In this document: piece after piece, positions 55,434 to 64,000 of the stretch
Position numbering within the stretch: the stretch's first letter is position 1
How the letters are laid out: the number at the start of each line of letters is the position of its first letter
Source of the DNA: JAZKFT01 sp040386335
Lineage (GTDB): Bacteria > Bacteroidota > Bacteroidia > Chitinophagales > Chitinophagaceae
Assembly: GCA_040386335.1 (NCBI GenBank)
Contig: JAZKFT010000063.1
Location: 1-64,000, forward strand
DNA: 64,000 nucleotides
Direction: 5' to 3'
Notes under the pieces: generated by a model
What the model was told of the DNA's origin: nothing
Database searches by the model: none
What the model saw: the letters and a program-made list of their open reading frames with translations, nothing else
Made by a program: the position numbers and the translations under genes

Positions 55434-56903
55434 ATGAAAACGATATCTTTTTATGGTAGCTTTTTAGCCTTGTTCTTTGTTTTGATTGTTCGTTCAGCAA
55501 TTTGCTTTTCTCAAAACGTAGGCATTGGCACCAACATACCGGTATTTAAGTTAGACGTAAAAAACGGCAGCATCAATACCGATTCAGTTTATCGCATTAG
55601 CAGCAAAACAGTGTTGTCAATAAAAGGAACGCATAATACTTTCATTGGCATTGGCGCCGACAGTTCTATTACGACCGGAAGTAATAATACTGCTTCGGGC
55701 TACCAGGCACTTTATTTCAATACAACCGGGGAAATTAATACAGCTATTGGCACCACTGCACTATACAACAACATGACTGGTTATAGAAACGTTGCTATTG
55801 GCAGCAGTGCACTTTATACTAACACAAGCGGTTATTATAATACGGCTGTTGGTGCACTGGCTCTTGCAAATAGTACAGCTTCGGAAAATACAGCGGTTGG
55901 TTATTATACGCTGGCTTTTAATACAACAGGGCGGCAAAATACTGCAACCGGGGCTTCAGCACTTAGAACCAATACTATCGGGGATTATAATACAGCAATT
56001 GGTTACGCTGCACTATATACTAACACAACCGGTGACAGGAATACAGCTACCGGCAATGAAGCACTTCGTAGTAACATCACTGGCTTTAGTAATACAGCGA
56101 ATGGCCATATGGCTTTGCATTCAAATACAATGGGCCCGAATAATACGGCTACGGGCAGCGGTGCACTTGATGATAATACGACTGGTAGCGATAATACCGC
56201 TACAGGTCTTGGAGCTCTTGGCGATAATTCAACTGGATATGACAATACTGCTACCGGAGTTCTTGCACTCTGGCATAATTCAACCGGGCATGCTAATGCG
56301 GCTTACGGGAACCAGGCACTCTCTGCCAACACAACCGGGCAATTCAATACAGCCATTGGGGTTGAGGCTGATGTTACTTCAGGGAATTTAATACTTGCGA
56401 CTGCGATTGGCTACAACGCAAGAGTGGATGCCAACTACAAAGTACGTATTGGCAGCACAGGTGTAACATCCATTGGCGGGCAAGTAGGTTGGAGTAATTT
56501 TTCCGATGGCCGTTATAAACAAAATATACAGGAAAATGTACCTGGAATTTCATTCATCAATAAGCTTCGCCCAGTAACATACACAGTGGACATAAAAAGT
56601 CTTGACGAGCGTTATTATAAATTAAAACCTGGCATTGCTACTGCTGCAGGTAATTCATATTGTCATACTGGTTTTATTGCACAGGAAGTAGAACGCAGTG
56701 CATTAGAACTTGGCTTCAGCTTCAGTGGAGTAGATAAACCCCAACAACCCAATGGACTCTACGGTTTACGTTATGCAGAATTTGTAGTGCCACTGGTGAA
56801 AGCAGTACAAGAGCTGTCAAAAGAAAACAACGAGTTAAAAAATCAAAACAAGGAATTGCTTGAGCGTATTGTGTCAATTGAAAAAATCTTAAAAACTAAA
56901 TAG
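55434..56903 (+). CDS. Trimeric-fibre-like protein 1 with S74 chaperone domain
   Basis: 489 residues. The signal peptide is followed by NVGIGTNIPVFKLDVKNGSI. Then come 14 copies of a 17-residue unit (NTASGYQALYFNTTGEI type, with NTA.G..AL..NTTG consensus), reminiscent of YadA-head beta-rolls. At ~357 the S74 signature SDGRYKQNI begins, followed by INKLRPVTYTVD, FIAQEVERSALELGF, GLYGLRYAEFVVPLV and a C-terminal coiled coil (KNQNKELLERIVSIEKIL). S74 domains of phage tail fibres trimerise the fibre and then cut themselves off. It should be surface-exposed. Seven bases separate it from fibre 2, with a long shared 5' half, so the two have recombined or duplicated recently. Confidence 0.92.
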   Translation: MKTISFYGSFLALFFVLIVRSAICFSQNVGIGTNIPVFKLDVKNGSINTDSVYRISSKTVLSIKGTHNTFIGIGADSSITTGSNNTASGYQALYFNTTGEINTAIGTTALYNNMTGYRNVAIGSSALYTNTSGYYNTAVGALALANSTASENTAVGYYTLAFNTTGRQNTATGASALRTNTIGDYNTAIGYAALYTNTTGDRNTATGNEALRSNITGFSNTANGHMALHSNTMGPNNTATGSGALDDNTTGSDNTATGLGALGDNSTGYDNTATGVLALWHNSTGHANAAYGNQALSANTTGQFNTAIGVEADVTSGNLILATAIGYNARVDANYKVRIGSTGVTSIGGQVGWSNFSDGRYKQNIQENVPGISFINKLRPVTYTVDIKSLDERYYKLKPGIATAAGNSYCHTGFIAQEVERSALELGFSFSGVDKPQQPNGLYGLRYAEFVVPLVKAVQELSKENNELKNQNKELLERIVSIEKILKTK

Positions 56904-56910
56904 GGCCGAT

Positions 56911-58149
56911 ATGAAAAACATATTCCTGTTGCTGCTATCCATTCTGTGTTTTCCTGTTTCGGTATTCACGCAAAACATAGGCATTGGCACTAACATACCT
57001 GCATTTAAGTTAGACGTAAAAAACGGCAGCATCAATACCGATTCAGTTTATCGCATTAGCAGCAAAACAGTGTTGTCAATAAAAGGAACGCATAATACTT
57101 TCATTGGCATTGGCGCCGACAGTTCTATTACGACCGGAAGTAATAATACTGCTTCGGGCTACCAGGCACTTTATTTCAATACAACCGGGGAAATTAATAC
57201 AGCTATTGGCACCACTGCACTATACAACAACACGAGTGGTTATAGAAACGTTGCCATTGGCAGCAGCGCACTTTATACGAACACAGCCGGTTATTATAAT
57301 ACGGCTGTCGGTGCACTGGCTCTTGCAAATAGTACAGCTACGGAGAATACGGCTGTTGGTTATTATACACTTGCTTTTAATACAACAGGGCGGCAAAATA
57401 CTGCAAGTGGTGCTTTAGCACTTACAAGTAATACCATTGGGGATTATAATACAGCTAATGGTTACTCTGCACTATATTCTAATACTTCAAGCAATGGAAA
57501 TGTAGCAATTGGTTACCATGCACTTTACAGCGCAACCAGCGGATTCAATACTGCTATTGGAGCTTACACGATGGATGGCAATATAAATGGTTCGCTTAAT
57601 ACTGCGATAGGTTGTTATGCAGATGTGAGTCCGTACAATGGCAACATAAGCAATTCTATTGTCATTGGTAATAGTGCAATTGTTGATGGAAGCAACAAGG
57701 TAAGGATAGGCAACGGCATCATTACTTCCATCGGAGGACAAGTAGGCTGGAGCACATTTTCTGATGCCAGGTATAAGCAAAATATAGAGGAAGATGTGCC
57801 AGGCATTTTATTCATCAATAAACTTCGTCCCGTAACATACACGGTAGATAGCAAAAGCCTTGCTGAAAATTATTACAAATTAAAACCCGGCATTGCTTCT
57901 TCCTCTAACAATTCATATCGCCATACTGGTTTTATTGCACAGGAAGTAGAACGCAGTGCATTAGAACTTGGCTTCAGCTTCAGTGGAGTAGATAAACCCC
58001 AACAACCCAATGGACTCTACGGTTTACGTTATGCAGAATTTGTAGTGCCACTGGTGAAAGCAGTACAAGAGCTGTCAAAAGAAAATGACGAATTAAAAAA
58101 TAAAATCAAGGAATTGCTTGAGCGTATTGTAGCAATAGAAAAAATGTAA
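56911..58149 (+). CDS. Trimeric-fibre-like protein 2 with S74 chaperone domain
   Basis: 412 residues, paralogue of the neighbours. Signal peptide, IGIGTNIPAFKLDVKNGSI, about 10 units of the 17-residue repeat (fewest of the four), S74 signature SDARYKQNI at ~283, and the same FIAQEVERS and coiled-coil end. It ends LLERIVAIEKM: a small change turned the ATC TTA of the relatives into ATG TAA, dropping the last five residues. Its first ~210 residues are nearly identical to fibre 1 (IASSKTVLSIKG and the first five repeats). Then it diverges. The pattern suggests gene conversion over the 5' half and free variation in the shaft. Confidence 0.92.
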   Translation: MKNIFLLLLSILCFPVSVFTQNIGIGTNIPAFKLDVKNGSINTDSVYRISSKTVLSIKGTHNTFIGIGADSSITTGSNNTASGYQALYFNTTGEINTAIGTTALYNNTSGYRNVAIGSSALYTNTAGYYNTAVGALALANSTATENTAVGYYTLAFNTTGRQNTASGALALTSNTIGDYNTANGYSALYSNTSSNGNVAIGYHALYSATSGFNTAIGAYTMDGNINGSLNTAIGCYADVSPYNGNISNSIVIGNSAIVDGSNKVRIGNGIITSIGGQVGWSTFSDARYKQNIEEDVPGILFINKLRPVTYTVDSKSLAENYYKLKPGIASSSNNSYRHTGFIAQEVERSALELGFSFSGVDKPQQPNGLYGLRYAEFVVPLVKAVQELSKENDELKNKIKELLERIVAIEKM

Positions 58150-58168
58150 AAAACTAAATAGGGCTGAT

Positions 58169-59611
58169 ATGAAAAACATATTCCTGTTGGTGCTATCCAT
58201 TCTGTGTTTTACTGTTTCGGTATTCACGCAAAACATAGGTATCGGTACAGCCACACCTGCATTTAAGTTAGACGTAAAAAACGGCAGCATTAATACTGAT
58301 TCTGTTTATCGGATTGGTGGTAAAAGGGTATTGTCAACAAATCTTCAAAATACATTTGTTGGTATTGGCATAGCCAGTTTATCAACGGGAGATTATAATA
58401 CGGCCGTTGGAAACGAAGCGCTTTATTCCAATACAACCGGAGAGCGGAACACGGCTTTGGGCTTATGGGCATTATACAGCAATACGTCAGGAGATTACAA
58501 TACCGGCGTTGGAAAATCTGCACTTCATGTAAATTCATACGGTGACGGTAATACGGCTTATGGCTATGAAGCCCTTTATACCAATAACGCTTCATTTAAC
58601 ACGGCAGTTGGTTATCACGCATTGCTCTTTAATAGTGGGGGCAATGAAAATACAGCCAATGGGTACGAAGCCCTGAATCGCAACAGCACCGGTTATTTTA
58701 ATACCGCGATTGGGTCACAGTCATTGCTTTTCAATACAACAGGAGCGCGAAATAGCGCTACCGGCACTAAGGCTCTTTATTCCAATTCCCTGGGTCATTA
58801 CAATACTGCCAATGGCTATGGAGCACTTTATGGAAATACCCAGGGAACTTACAATACTGCCCATGGCTACCAGGCACTTTATTCAAACGGCTTTGGTGAT
58901 TACAACACGGCATGCGGCACCGAGACACTTTATTCCAACACGGCCGACAGAAATACAGCGCTGGGTTATAACACACTTTATGCGAATACGATAGGTTTTC
59001 AAAATACTGGTGTTGGTTTTTATACGCTGGTTAATAATATTTCAGGCAATAACAATACCACTATCGGAAGTTTTAGTGATGTAAGTTCTGGTGATCTGAT
59101 TAACGCTACTGCTCTTGGTTACTCTACAAAGGTTGATGCCAGCAATAAAGTGCGGATAGGTAATGCTTCTGTGACTTCCATCGGCGGCCAGGTAGGATGG
59201 ACAAATTTTTCGGATGGACGCTACAAACAAAATATACGGGAAGACGTGCCAGGGATTTTATTCATCAACAAACTTCGCCCCGTAACCTACACAGTAGATA
59301 ACAAAAGCCTTGATGAAAGTTATTACAAATTAAAACCCGGCATTGCTGCTTCCACGAGCAATCCATATCGCCATACTGGTTTTATTGCACAGGAAGTAGA
59401 ACGCAGCGCAACAGAATTGGGCTTCATTTTCAGCGGAGTAGATAAACCCCAACAACCCAATGGACTCTACGGATTACGTTATGCAGAATTTGTAGTGCCA
59501 CTGGTAAAATCAGTACAAGAGCTGTCAAAAGAAAACGAAGAATTAAAAAATCAAAACAAGGAATTGCTTGAGCGTATTGTGGCAATAGAAAAAATCTTAA
59601 AAACTAAATAG
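58169..59611 (+). CDS. Trimeric-fibre-like protein 3 with S74 chaperone domain
   Basis: 480 residues. IGIGTATPAFKLDVKNGSI follows the leader, then a distinct start segment (IGGKRVLSTNLQNTFVGIGI) shared only with fibre 4. About 15 units of the 17-residue repeat follow, more than in the others, including NTACGTETLYSNTADR and NSATGTKALYSNSLGHY. The S74 part begins SDGRYKQNI at ~347. The final coiled coil is as in fibre 1 (EIEKILKTK type end). Seven bases lie between its stop and fibre 4. Order and overlap show one transcript. Confidence 0.92.
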   Translation: MKNIFLLVLSILCFTVSVFTQNIGIGTATPAFKLDVKNGSINTDSVYRIGGKRVLSTNLQNTFVGIGIASLSTGDYNTAVGNEALYSNTTGERNTALGLWALYSNTSGDYNTGVGKSALHVNSYGDGNTAYGYEALYTNNASFNTAVGYHALLFNSGGNENTANGYEALNRNSTGYFNTAIGSQSLLFNTTGARNSATGTKALYSNSLGHYNTANGYGALYGNTQGTYNTAHGYQALYSNGFGDYNTACGTETLYSNTADRNTALGYNTLYANTIGFQNTGVGFYTLVNNISGNNNTTIGSFSDVSSGDLINATALGYSTKVDASNKVRIGNASVTSIGGQVGWTNFSDGRYKQNIREDVPGILFINKLRPVTYTVDNKSLDESYYKLKPGIAASTSNPYRHTGFIAQEVERSATELGFIFSGVDKPQQPNGLYGLRYAEFVVPLVKSVQELSKENEELKNQNKELLERIVAIEKILKTK

Positions 59612-59618
59612 GGCTGAT

Positions 59619-60920
59619 ATGAAAAGCATATTCCTTTTGTTGCTATCCATTCTTTGTTTTACTGTTTCTGTATTCACGCAAAACATAGGTATCGGCATAG
59701 CCACACCTGCATTTAAGTTAGACGTAAAAAACGGCAGCATTAATACTGATTCTGTTTATCGGATTGGTGGTAAAAGGGTATTGTCAACAAATCTTCAAAA
59801 TACATTTGTTGGTATTGGCATAGCCAGTTTAGCAACGGGAGATTATAATACGGCCGTTGGAAACGAAGCGCTTTATTCCAATACTACGGGGGAGCGGAAT
59901 ACTGCTTTGGGTCTATGGGCATTATACAGTAATGCAACAGGCAACTACAACACGGGCGTTGGAAAATCTGCACTTCATTTAAATTTAGACGGTTCCGGTA
60001 ATACGGCTCAGGGATACGAAGCACTTTATTATAATACCGCTTCATTTAACACGGCGGTGGGTTATCATGCATTGCTACAAAACACCAGCGGCCCCTTAAA
60101 TACAGCGAATGGCTATGCGGCTTTAGCTCGCAATACTACCGGGAGCAGTAACACAGCTCAGGGCACACAGGCATTATTTTATAATACATCTGGTTCTTAT
60201 AATACCGCTATGGGCTACCAGGCTCTTTATTCAAACTCGTATGGCCGGTACAATACTGCCCAGGGGTATAGAGCCCTTTATGGAAATTTGACAGGTTTTG
60301 ATAATACAGCCATTGGGGTAGAAGCACTTTATTCAAACACTTCCGGTGAGCACAACACTGCCATAGGGCACCATAGTGATGTTACCTCTGGCAGTTTTCT
60401 CAACGCTACTGTTATCGGATATGCTGCCGAGGTTGATGCCAGCAATAAAGTGCGGATCGGCAATACGGTGGTTACTTCTATTGGGGGCCAGGTAGGATGG
60501 ACAAATTTTTCGGATAGCCGCTACAAACTAAATATACGGGAAGACGTGCCAGGCCTTTCGTTTGTTACCGCGCTTCGTCCTGTAACCTACACAGTAGATA
60601 CAAAAAGCCTTGATGAGAACTATTACAAATTAAAACCCGGAATTGCTGCTTCTACTAACACTTCTTACCGGCATACAGGTTTTATTGCCCAGGAAGTAGA
60701 ACGTAGCGCAGCAGCATTGAACTACAGCTTTAGCGGGGTAGATAAGCCGCAACAACCCGATGGACTCTATGGATTGCGTTATGCAGAATTTGTAGTGCCA
60801 TTAGTAAAAGCTGTGCAGGAACAACAGCAGCAAGTCAACCATCTGCAGGTAGAAATTGAGTTGCTGAAAGAACAAAACAAATTACTCATCCAACAACTTA
60901 ATAAAAAGAACAGGGAATGA
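59619..60920 (+). CDS. Trimeric-fibre-like protein 4 with S74 chaperone domain
   Basis: 433 residues. IGIGIATPAFKLDVKNGSI, the IGGKRVLSTNLQNT segment shared with fibre 3, then about 12 units of the 17-residue repeat (NTAQGYEALYYNTASF, NTAMGYQALYSNSYGRY). S74 signature SDSRYKLNI at ~298 and FIAQEVERSAAALNYSFSG. The coiled coil differs from the other three: QEQQQQVNHLQVEIELLKEQ then NKLLIQQLNKKNRE. Hence its trimer-forming end is probably not exchangeable with the others. The stop overlaps the start of the next gene by 4 bp (ATGA), so translation is coupled. Confidence 0.92.
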   Translation: MKSIFLLLLSILCFTVSVFTQNIGIGIATPAFKLDVKNGSINTDSVYRIGGKRVLSTNLQNTFVGIGIASLATGDYNTAVGNEALYSNTTGERNTALGLWALYSNATGNYNTGVGKSALHLNLDGSGNTAQGYEALYYNTASFNTAVGYHALLQNTSGPLNTANGYAALARNTTGSSNTAQGTQALFYNTSGSYNTAMGYQALYSNSYGRYNTAQGYRALYGNLTGFDNTAIGVEALYSNTSGEHNTAIGHHSDVTSGSFLNATVIGYAAEVDASNKVRIGNTVVTSIGGQVGWTNFSDSRYKLNIREDVPGLSFVTALRPVTYTVDTKSLDENYYKLKPGIAASTNTSYRHTGFIAQEVERSAAALNYSFSGVDKPQQPDGLYGLRYAEFVVPLVKAVQEQQQQVNHLQVEIELLKEQNKLLIQQLNKKNRE

Positions 60921-62374
60921 AAAAGATCACAACACTCGGTTGTAGCCTATTTGTATTCACGCATGTTTTATACGCGCAAAATGTAGGCATCGGCACAACC
61001 AGTCCGAATGAAAAACTTCATGTGGCCGGAAATTTAAAAGCCGATACCATAAAACCTGCTGCCATAAAACTGCCACTTAACGCAGGCGACGGTAAAATAT
61101 TAACCAGCGATGCGGCGGGTAATGCTAGTTGGAAACTTAATAGTGCAGCGGCAGCAGGTAATGTTGGTTATGGTGTTTGGGGCGACTGTGCTACTAATGG
61201 CAATATCAGTGATTATCAACCAGTGGCCGATGCTAATGGTGAGTTTCCCGATAAATTTGGGAACAGCGTCGCCATTGCCGGCGGCTATGCTATTATTGGA
61301 ACTCCCGGAGATGCTGTAGGAGCAAATACGGGTCAGGGTTCTGTCAGCATATATCAAAACGATGGAAGCGGCTGGATATTGATGCAGAAACTTACAGATG
61401 CAACCGGTGCAGCTGATGATAATTTTGGTATTAGCGTAAACATTTCCGGCAATTATGTGATAGTGGGAGCGCCTAATGATGACATAGGTCCAAATGTTAA
61501 CCAGGGCTCAGCCAGTATTTATAAATATGTTGGGGCTAGTTGGGTGCTGATGCAGAAAATCACGGATGCCGGGGGTGCCGCCAACGATAACTTCGGAATA
61601 AGTGTAGCCATTTCGGGTAACTATGCTTTAGCAGGATCCCGTAATGATGATATGGGTGCAAACAGCAATCAGGGCTCGGCCAGTTTTTATCAATACGATG
61701 GCGCAAATTGGATATTGACACAGAAATCAGCGGAGCCTGGTGGTGCGGCAAATGATAATTACGGTAATAGTGTTTCTATGTCGGGCGGCTTTGCCGTAAT
61801 AGGTGTGCCCGGTGATGGTGTAACAGTGTCAGGCATTAATCATGGTTCAGCTATTATCTATCAATACAATGGTACTACCGGCTGGAACCTTACGCAGAAG
61901 CTAACAACTAACACAGGCGCAAACAGCGAATTTTTTGGTACAAGTGTATCTATATCCGGGAACTATTTTATTGGAGGAGCCCTTCGCGCTGATGTTGGTG
62001 CAAATACCGACCAGGGCTCGTGCTGTATTTTTCAGTTTAATGGCAGTAATTGGATGCTAATGCAGAAAATATATGATCACTATGGCGAAGCAAGTGATGC
62101 ATTTGGATCTGCTGTCTCAATTTCCGGAGATTATGCTATTGTTGGAACTCCTTTTACCTATGTTACTAATAAGATCAATCATGGCTCTGCAACTATTTAT
62201 CAGCGCATAGGAATGGGCTGGCAAAAGCTGCAATTCATTATTGATCCCGGTGGTCTTGAGCATAATTTTACCGGTAACGCTGTTGCTGTTGACGGAATCA
62301 CAAAACAGTTTATTATTGGTGCTTATGGCTATATGAATGTTATCGGCAAAGTGCTTTTTGGGAAAGTAAATTAA
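60917..62374 (+). CDS. Secreted FG-GAP_2 propeller protein
   Basis: 485 residues. Signal peptide MKKITTLGCSLFVFTHVLYA, then NVGIGTTSPNEKLHVAGNL, the canonical opening of S74-type proteins, then LTSDAAGNASWKLNSAAA. From ~110 a propeller of ~55-residue repeats (FGNSVAIAGGYAIIGTPGD, FGISVNISGNYVIVGAPND, FGISVAISGNYALAGSRND) runs to the end: the FG-GAP_2 pattern of integrin-alpha-like blades. No S74 chaperone and no coiled coil are present, unlike its four neighbours. It overlaps fibre 4 by 4 bp and may be a partner that caps or binds the fibres. Confidence 0.9.
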   Translation: MKKITTLGCSLFVFTHVLYAQNVGIGTTSPNEKLHVAGNLKADTIKPAAIKLPLNAGDGKILTSDAAGNASWKLNSAAAAGNVGYGVWGDCATNGNISDYQPVADANGEFPDKFGNSVAIAGGYAIIGTPGDAVGANTGQGSVSIYQNDGSGWILMQKLTDATGAADDNFGISVNISGNYVIVGAPNDDIGPNVNQGSASIYKYVGASWVLMQKITDAGGAANDNFGISVAISGNYALAGSRNDDMGANSNQGSASFYQYDGANWILTQKSAEPGGAANDNYGNSVSMSGGFAVIGVPGDGVTVSGINHGSAIIYQYNGTTGWNLTQKLTTNTGANSEFFGTSVSISGNYFIGGALRADVGANTDQGSCCIFQFNGSNWMLMQKIYDHYGEASDAFGSAVSISGDYAIVGTPFTYVTNKINHGSATIYQRIGMGWQKLQFIIDPGGLEHNFTGNAVAVDGITKQFIIGAYGYMNVIGKVLFGKVN

Positions 62375-62790
62375 TTGTGATGGTACATTACTCCTGACTC
62401 GTATTTCTGCATCCTTGAGAAAGCATAACCATTGCAACGCTGCTTTTGAATACTGCTATCAGTTGAAGGAGCTTATACACGGATGCTCTATGCCGCTACC
62501 ACCAAAATTCAAATGTTCTGAAGACTATCTAACCAAGCTACTATTCCATAGGGTGAGCCAGGAACATCGGTTGCCGAACTTGATTAAAGATGATGATTTT
62601 TATTTGAAACGCAAAGCGTATTAATGAACGGTCTGGCCATGACTAAAGAAGAGTAGAGGTACCATCCCGTTTTTTAAAAACGCCGAATTTTTTTGGGGAA
62701 AGTTATTGATGTTAAAGGAAAAATAGATAAGTATAACAAAAATAAGAATTTTCATTTTTGAACTTGGTAGTCAAATAGTTTGAATAGGTT
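62375..62790. other. Intergenic, decayed sequence
   Basis: 416 bp. A 69-residue plus frame (62415-62624; KCSEDYLTKLLFHRVSQEHR ... DFYLKRKAY) has no family and no leader, and may be a gene remnant. ATTGCAACGCTG and GCGTATTAATGAACGGTCTG recur from the 50.7 kb gap. No hairpin terminator for the fibre operon was found by eye. Confidence 0.45.
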
Positions 62791-62931
62791 GCAGCTAGCG
62801 TTTCGGGTATTGTCGAAGGCAGGCTAAACTAAGCACTACCGTTAGGCTAATGTATAAAAGTTCAATAGAAGCACAAAAGCTGAAGTTTGCACTTCAGCCC
62901 TGCTTTTGCCAATCCCTTGTTAGCGGGTGCC
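62791..62931 (+). repeat. Dispersed attC-like repeat, copy F
   Basis: Left end GCAGCTAGCGTTTCGGG, right end GCCAATCCCTTGTTAGCGGG, inverted at CTAGCG/GTTAGC. Inside is a perfect 8-bp hairpin GCTGAAGT-TTGC-ACTTCAGC (62879-62898). The right end is 15 bp from the stop of the minus-strand hydrolase gene, as in copies B and C. Confidence 0.7.
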
Positions 62932-62946
62932 CTTTTTCTCTTTCTA

Positions 62947-63981
62947 TTATTTCAAATTCATTCTAAAAAAAGTTTCCAATTTGTCAAACGGAATAATATC
63001 CACTTTGTCATACAAATCCGTGTGAACGGCATTTGGAACGATGACTAATTCTTTCGGTTCTTTGGCGTTTTGAAATGCGGTTTCACTGAAATATCTTGAG
63101 TGTGCTTTTTCTCCAGCAATTATTAAAATTGGTCGTGACGAAATTTCTTTGATGTAAGTTAAGATAGGCATATTCATAAACGATAAAGGCATGGTAGCTG
63201 TCCATGAATTTCCCGAATTTACCGAACGTTCATGAAATCCCCTTTTAGTTCGGTAATAATCGTAATATTCTTTTAAAAATTGTGGTTCATCTCCTTTCAA
63301 CGCTTTATTGCCTTCTGGTCCATAAGCAAATGTTCCATTTTCTGCATCTTTCCAACGTTGTTGTCCTAATTGTTCCAACATTTTTGTGCGTTGTTCTAAA
63401 GTTACTACATCGTTATAGCCTTTCGACATCACTCTGGTCATATCATACATTGTTGAGGTAGCAACAGCTTTCATTCGTTTGTCAATAGCCGTAGCGTTTA
63501 AAGCAAAACCACCATAACCACAAATACCGATAATGCCTATTTTATTTCGGTCTATATTTTTCTGTAGTCCAAGAAAATCTACTGCTGCACTAAAATCTTC
63601 TGTGTTTATTTCAGGTGATGCAAGGTTACGAGGTTCGCCACCGCTTTCTCCTGTATAAGATGGGTCGAAAGCAATAACGGCAAAACCTCGTTCCGCCATT
63701 TGATTGGCATACAGTCCTGATGATTGTTCTTTTACTGCTCCAAAAGGTCCGCTTATTGCTAATGCCGCTAAAGTATCTTTTCCAATATTTTTTGGCAGGT
63801 ATAAATCTCCTGATAACGTAATTCCATATCTGTTTTTGAAAGATACTTTTTGGCGTGATACTTTATCACTTAATTGAAAGGTATAATGCTCTGTTGCTTC
63901 CATTTTTTTAGATTTACTCTTTTGTGCAAATGCTTGTCCTGTTATCAGAAACACTATTGCGATAGCTAATGCTTTTTTCAT
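62947..63981 (-). CDS. Exported alpha/beta hydrolase with Cys nucleophile motif
   Basis: 344 residues with a signal peptide (MKKALAIAIVFLITGQAFAQ). The fold is typical: ALAISGPFGAVKEQSSGLYA near 70, FAVIAFDPSYTGESGG near 92, the elbow GICGYGG near 155 and the His in PNAVHTDLYD near 322. The elbow carries Cys where serine esterases have Ser, as in dienelactone-hydrolase-like relatives (uncharacterised in part). The acid is in IIAGEKAHSRYF near 296. Substrate unknown. ATG at 63981; the upstream side is cut by the window end. Confidence 0.88.
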   Translation of the reverse strand: MKKALAIAIVFLITGQAFAQKSKSKKMEATEHYTFQLSDKVSRQKVSFKNRYGITLSGDLYLPKNIGKDTLAALAISGPFGAVKEQSSGLYANQMAERGFAVIAFDPSYTGESGGEPRNLASPEINTEDFSAAVDFLGLQKNIDRNKIGIIGICGYGGFALNATAIDKRMKAVATSTMYDMTRVMSKGYNDVVTLEQRTKMLEQLGQQRWKDAENGTFAYGPEGNKALKGDEPQFLKEYYDYYRTKRGFHERSVNSGNSWTATMPLSFMNMPILTYIKEISSRPILIIAGEKAHSRYFSETAFQNAKEPKELVIVPNAVHTDLYDKVDIIPFDKLETFFRMNLK

Positions 63982-64000
63982 TTTATTATAAATTATTTTT

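Noticed and set aside
49409..62374. Prophage tail module
   Set aside because: S74 and glycine-rich proteins suggest phage fibres, but each has a signal peptide, and there are no capsid, terminase, portal, tail tube or lysis genes.
62415..62624. 69-codon plus frame after the fibre operon
   Set aside because: No signal peptide or recognised motif and no partner; possible gene remnant only.

Overview
The window reads as a chromosomal segment of a Bacteroidota bacterium, most likely of the family Chitinophagaceae. The reasons are the many secreted proteins and lipoproteins, a type IX secretion (T9SS) sorting tail, periplasmic-propeller histidine kinases of the hybrid and LytS/NarX-like kinds, TPR kinases, glycan-active enzymes, and intergenic palindromes of a style common in that phylum. 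I see no rRNA, tRNA, CRISPR array, recognisable transposase or integrase. All family calls are by eye from motifs.

Layout. 1-11.3 kb: a four-helix-bundle suffix protein between related repeats, a zinc alcohol dehydrogenase, then a minus-strand run of secreted enzymes (T9SS-sorted protein, PQQ-type sugar dehydrogenase, alpha/beta hydrolase, M28 carboxypeptidase, amidase) and a membrane protein. Two palindromic repeat elements sit between these genes. 11.4-25 kb: a LuxR-type response regulator with a propeller histidine kinase, small soluble enzymes (DHFR-like reductase, two VOC proteins, two GNAT acetyltransferases), an ABC-F protein, an S9 peptidase and two exported hypotheticals. 25-37 kb: a hybrid two-component sensor, a 1528-residue TIG/FG-GAP surface protein with a large internal duplication, an ArsR-SRPBCC pair with a likely operator, and a pectate-lyase-like protein. 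37-49.4 kb: a PhoD phosphatase, then a patchwork of small minus-strand genes separated by a repeated, attC-like intergenic element. Three broken genes lie here: a Crp/Fnr remnant fused to the tail of a surface protein, a YbhB-like remnant and a TPR-protein tail. The patchwork also holds a small glycan-active group (GH43, jelly-roll protein, SMP-30 lactonase).

49.4-62.4 kb is the most distinctive part. It holds a glycine-rich secreted protein, a TPR histidine kinase with its LuxR-type regulator, a secreted HExxH/tectonin protein, four tandem paralogous fibre-like proteins and an FG-GAP propeller protein. Each fibre has a stack of 17-residue NTA.G..AL..NTTG repeats (about 10 to 15 copies) and a C-terminal S74 intramolecular-chaperone domain. 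The last five genes are packed with gaps of 19 bp or less. Six exported proteins in this region open with the same VGIGT..P..KLDV-like motif after the signal peptide. I infer a regulated, recombining set of trimeric surface fibres, and this is my main candidate for an undescribed system. The window ends in another copy of the attC-like element and a Cys-nucleophile alpha/beta hydrolase.
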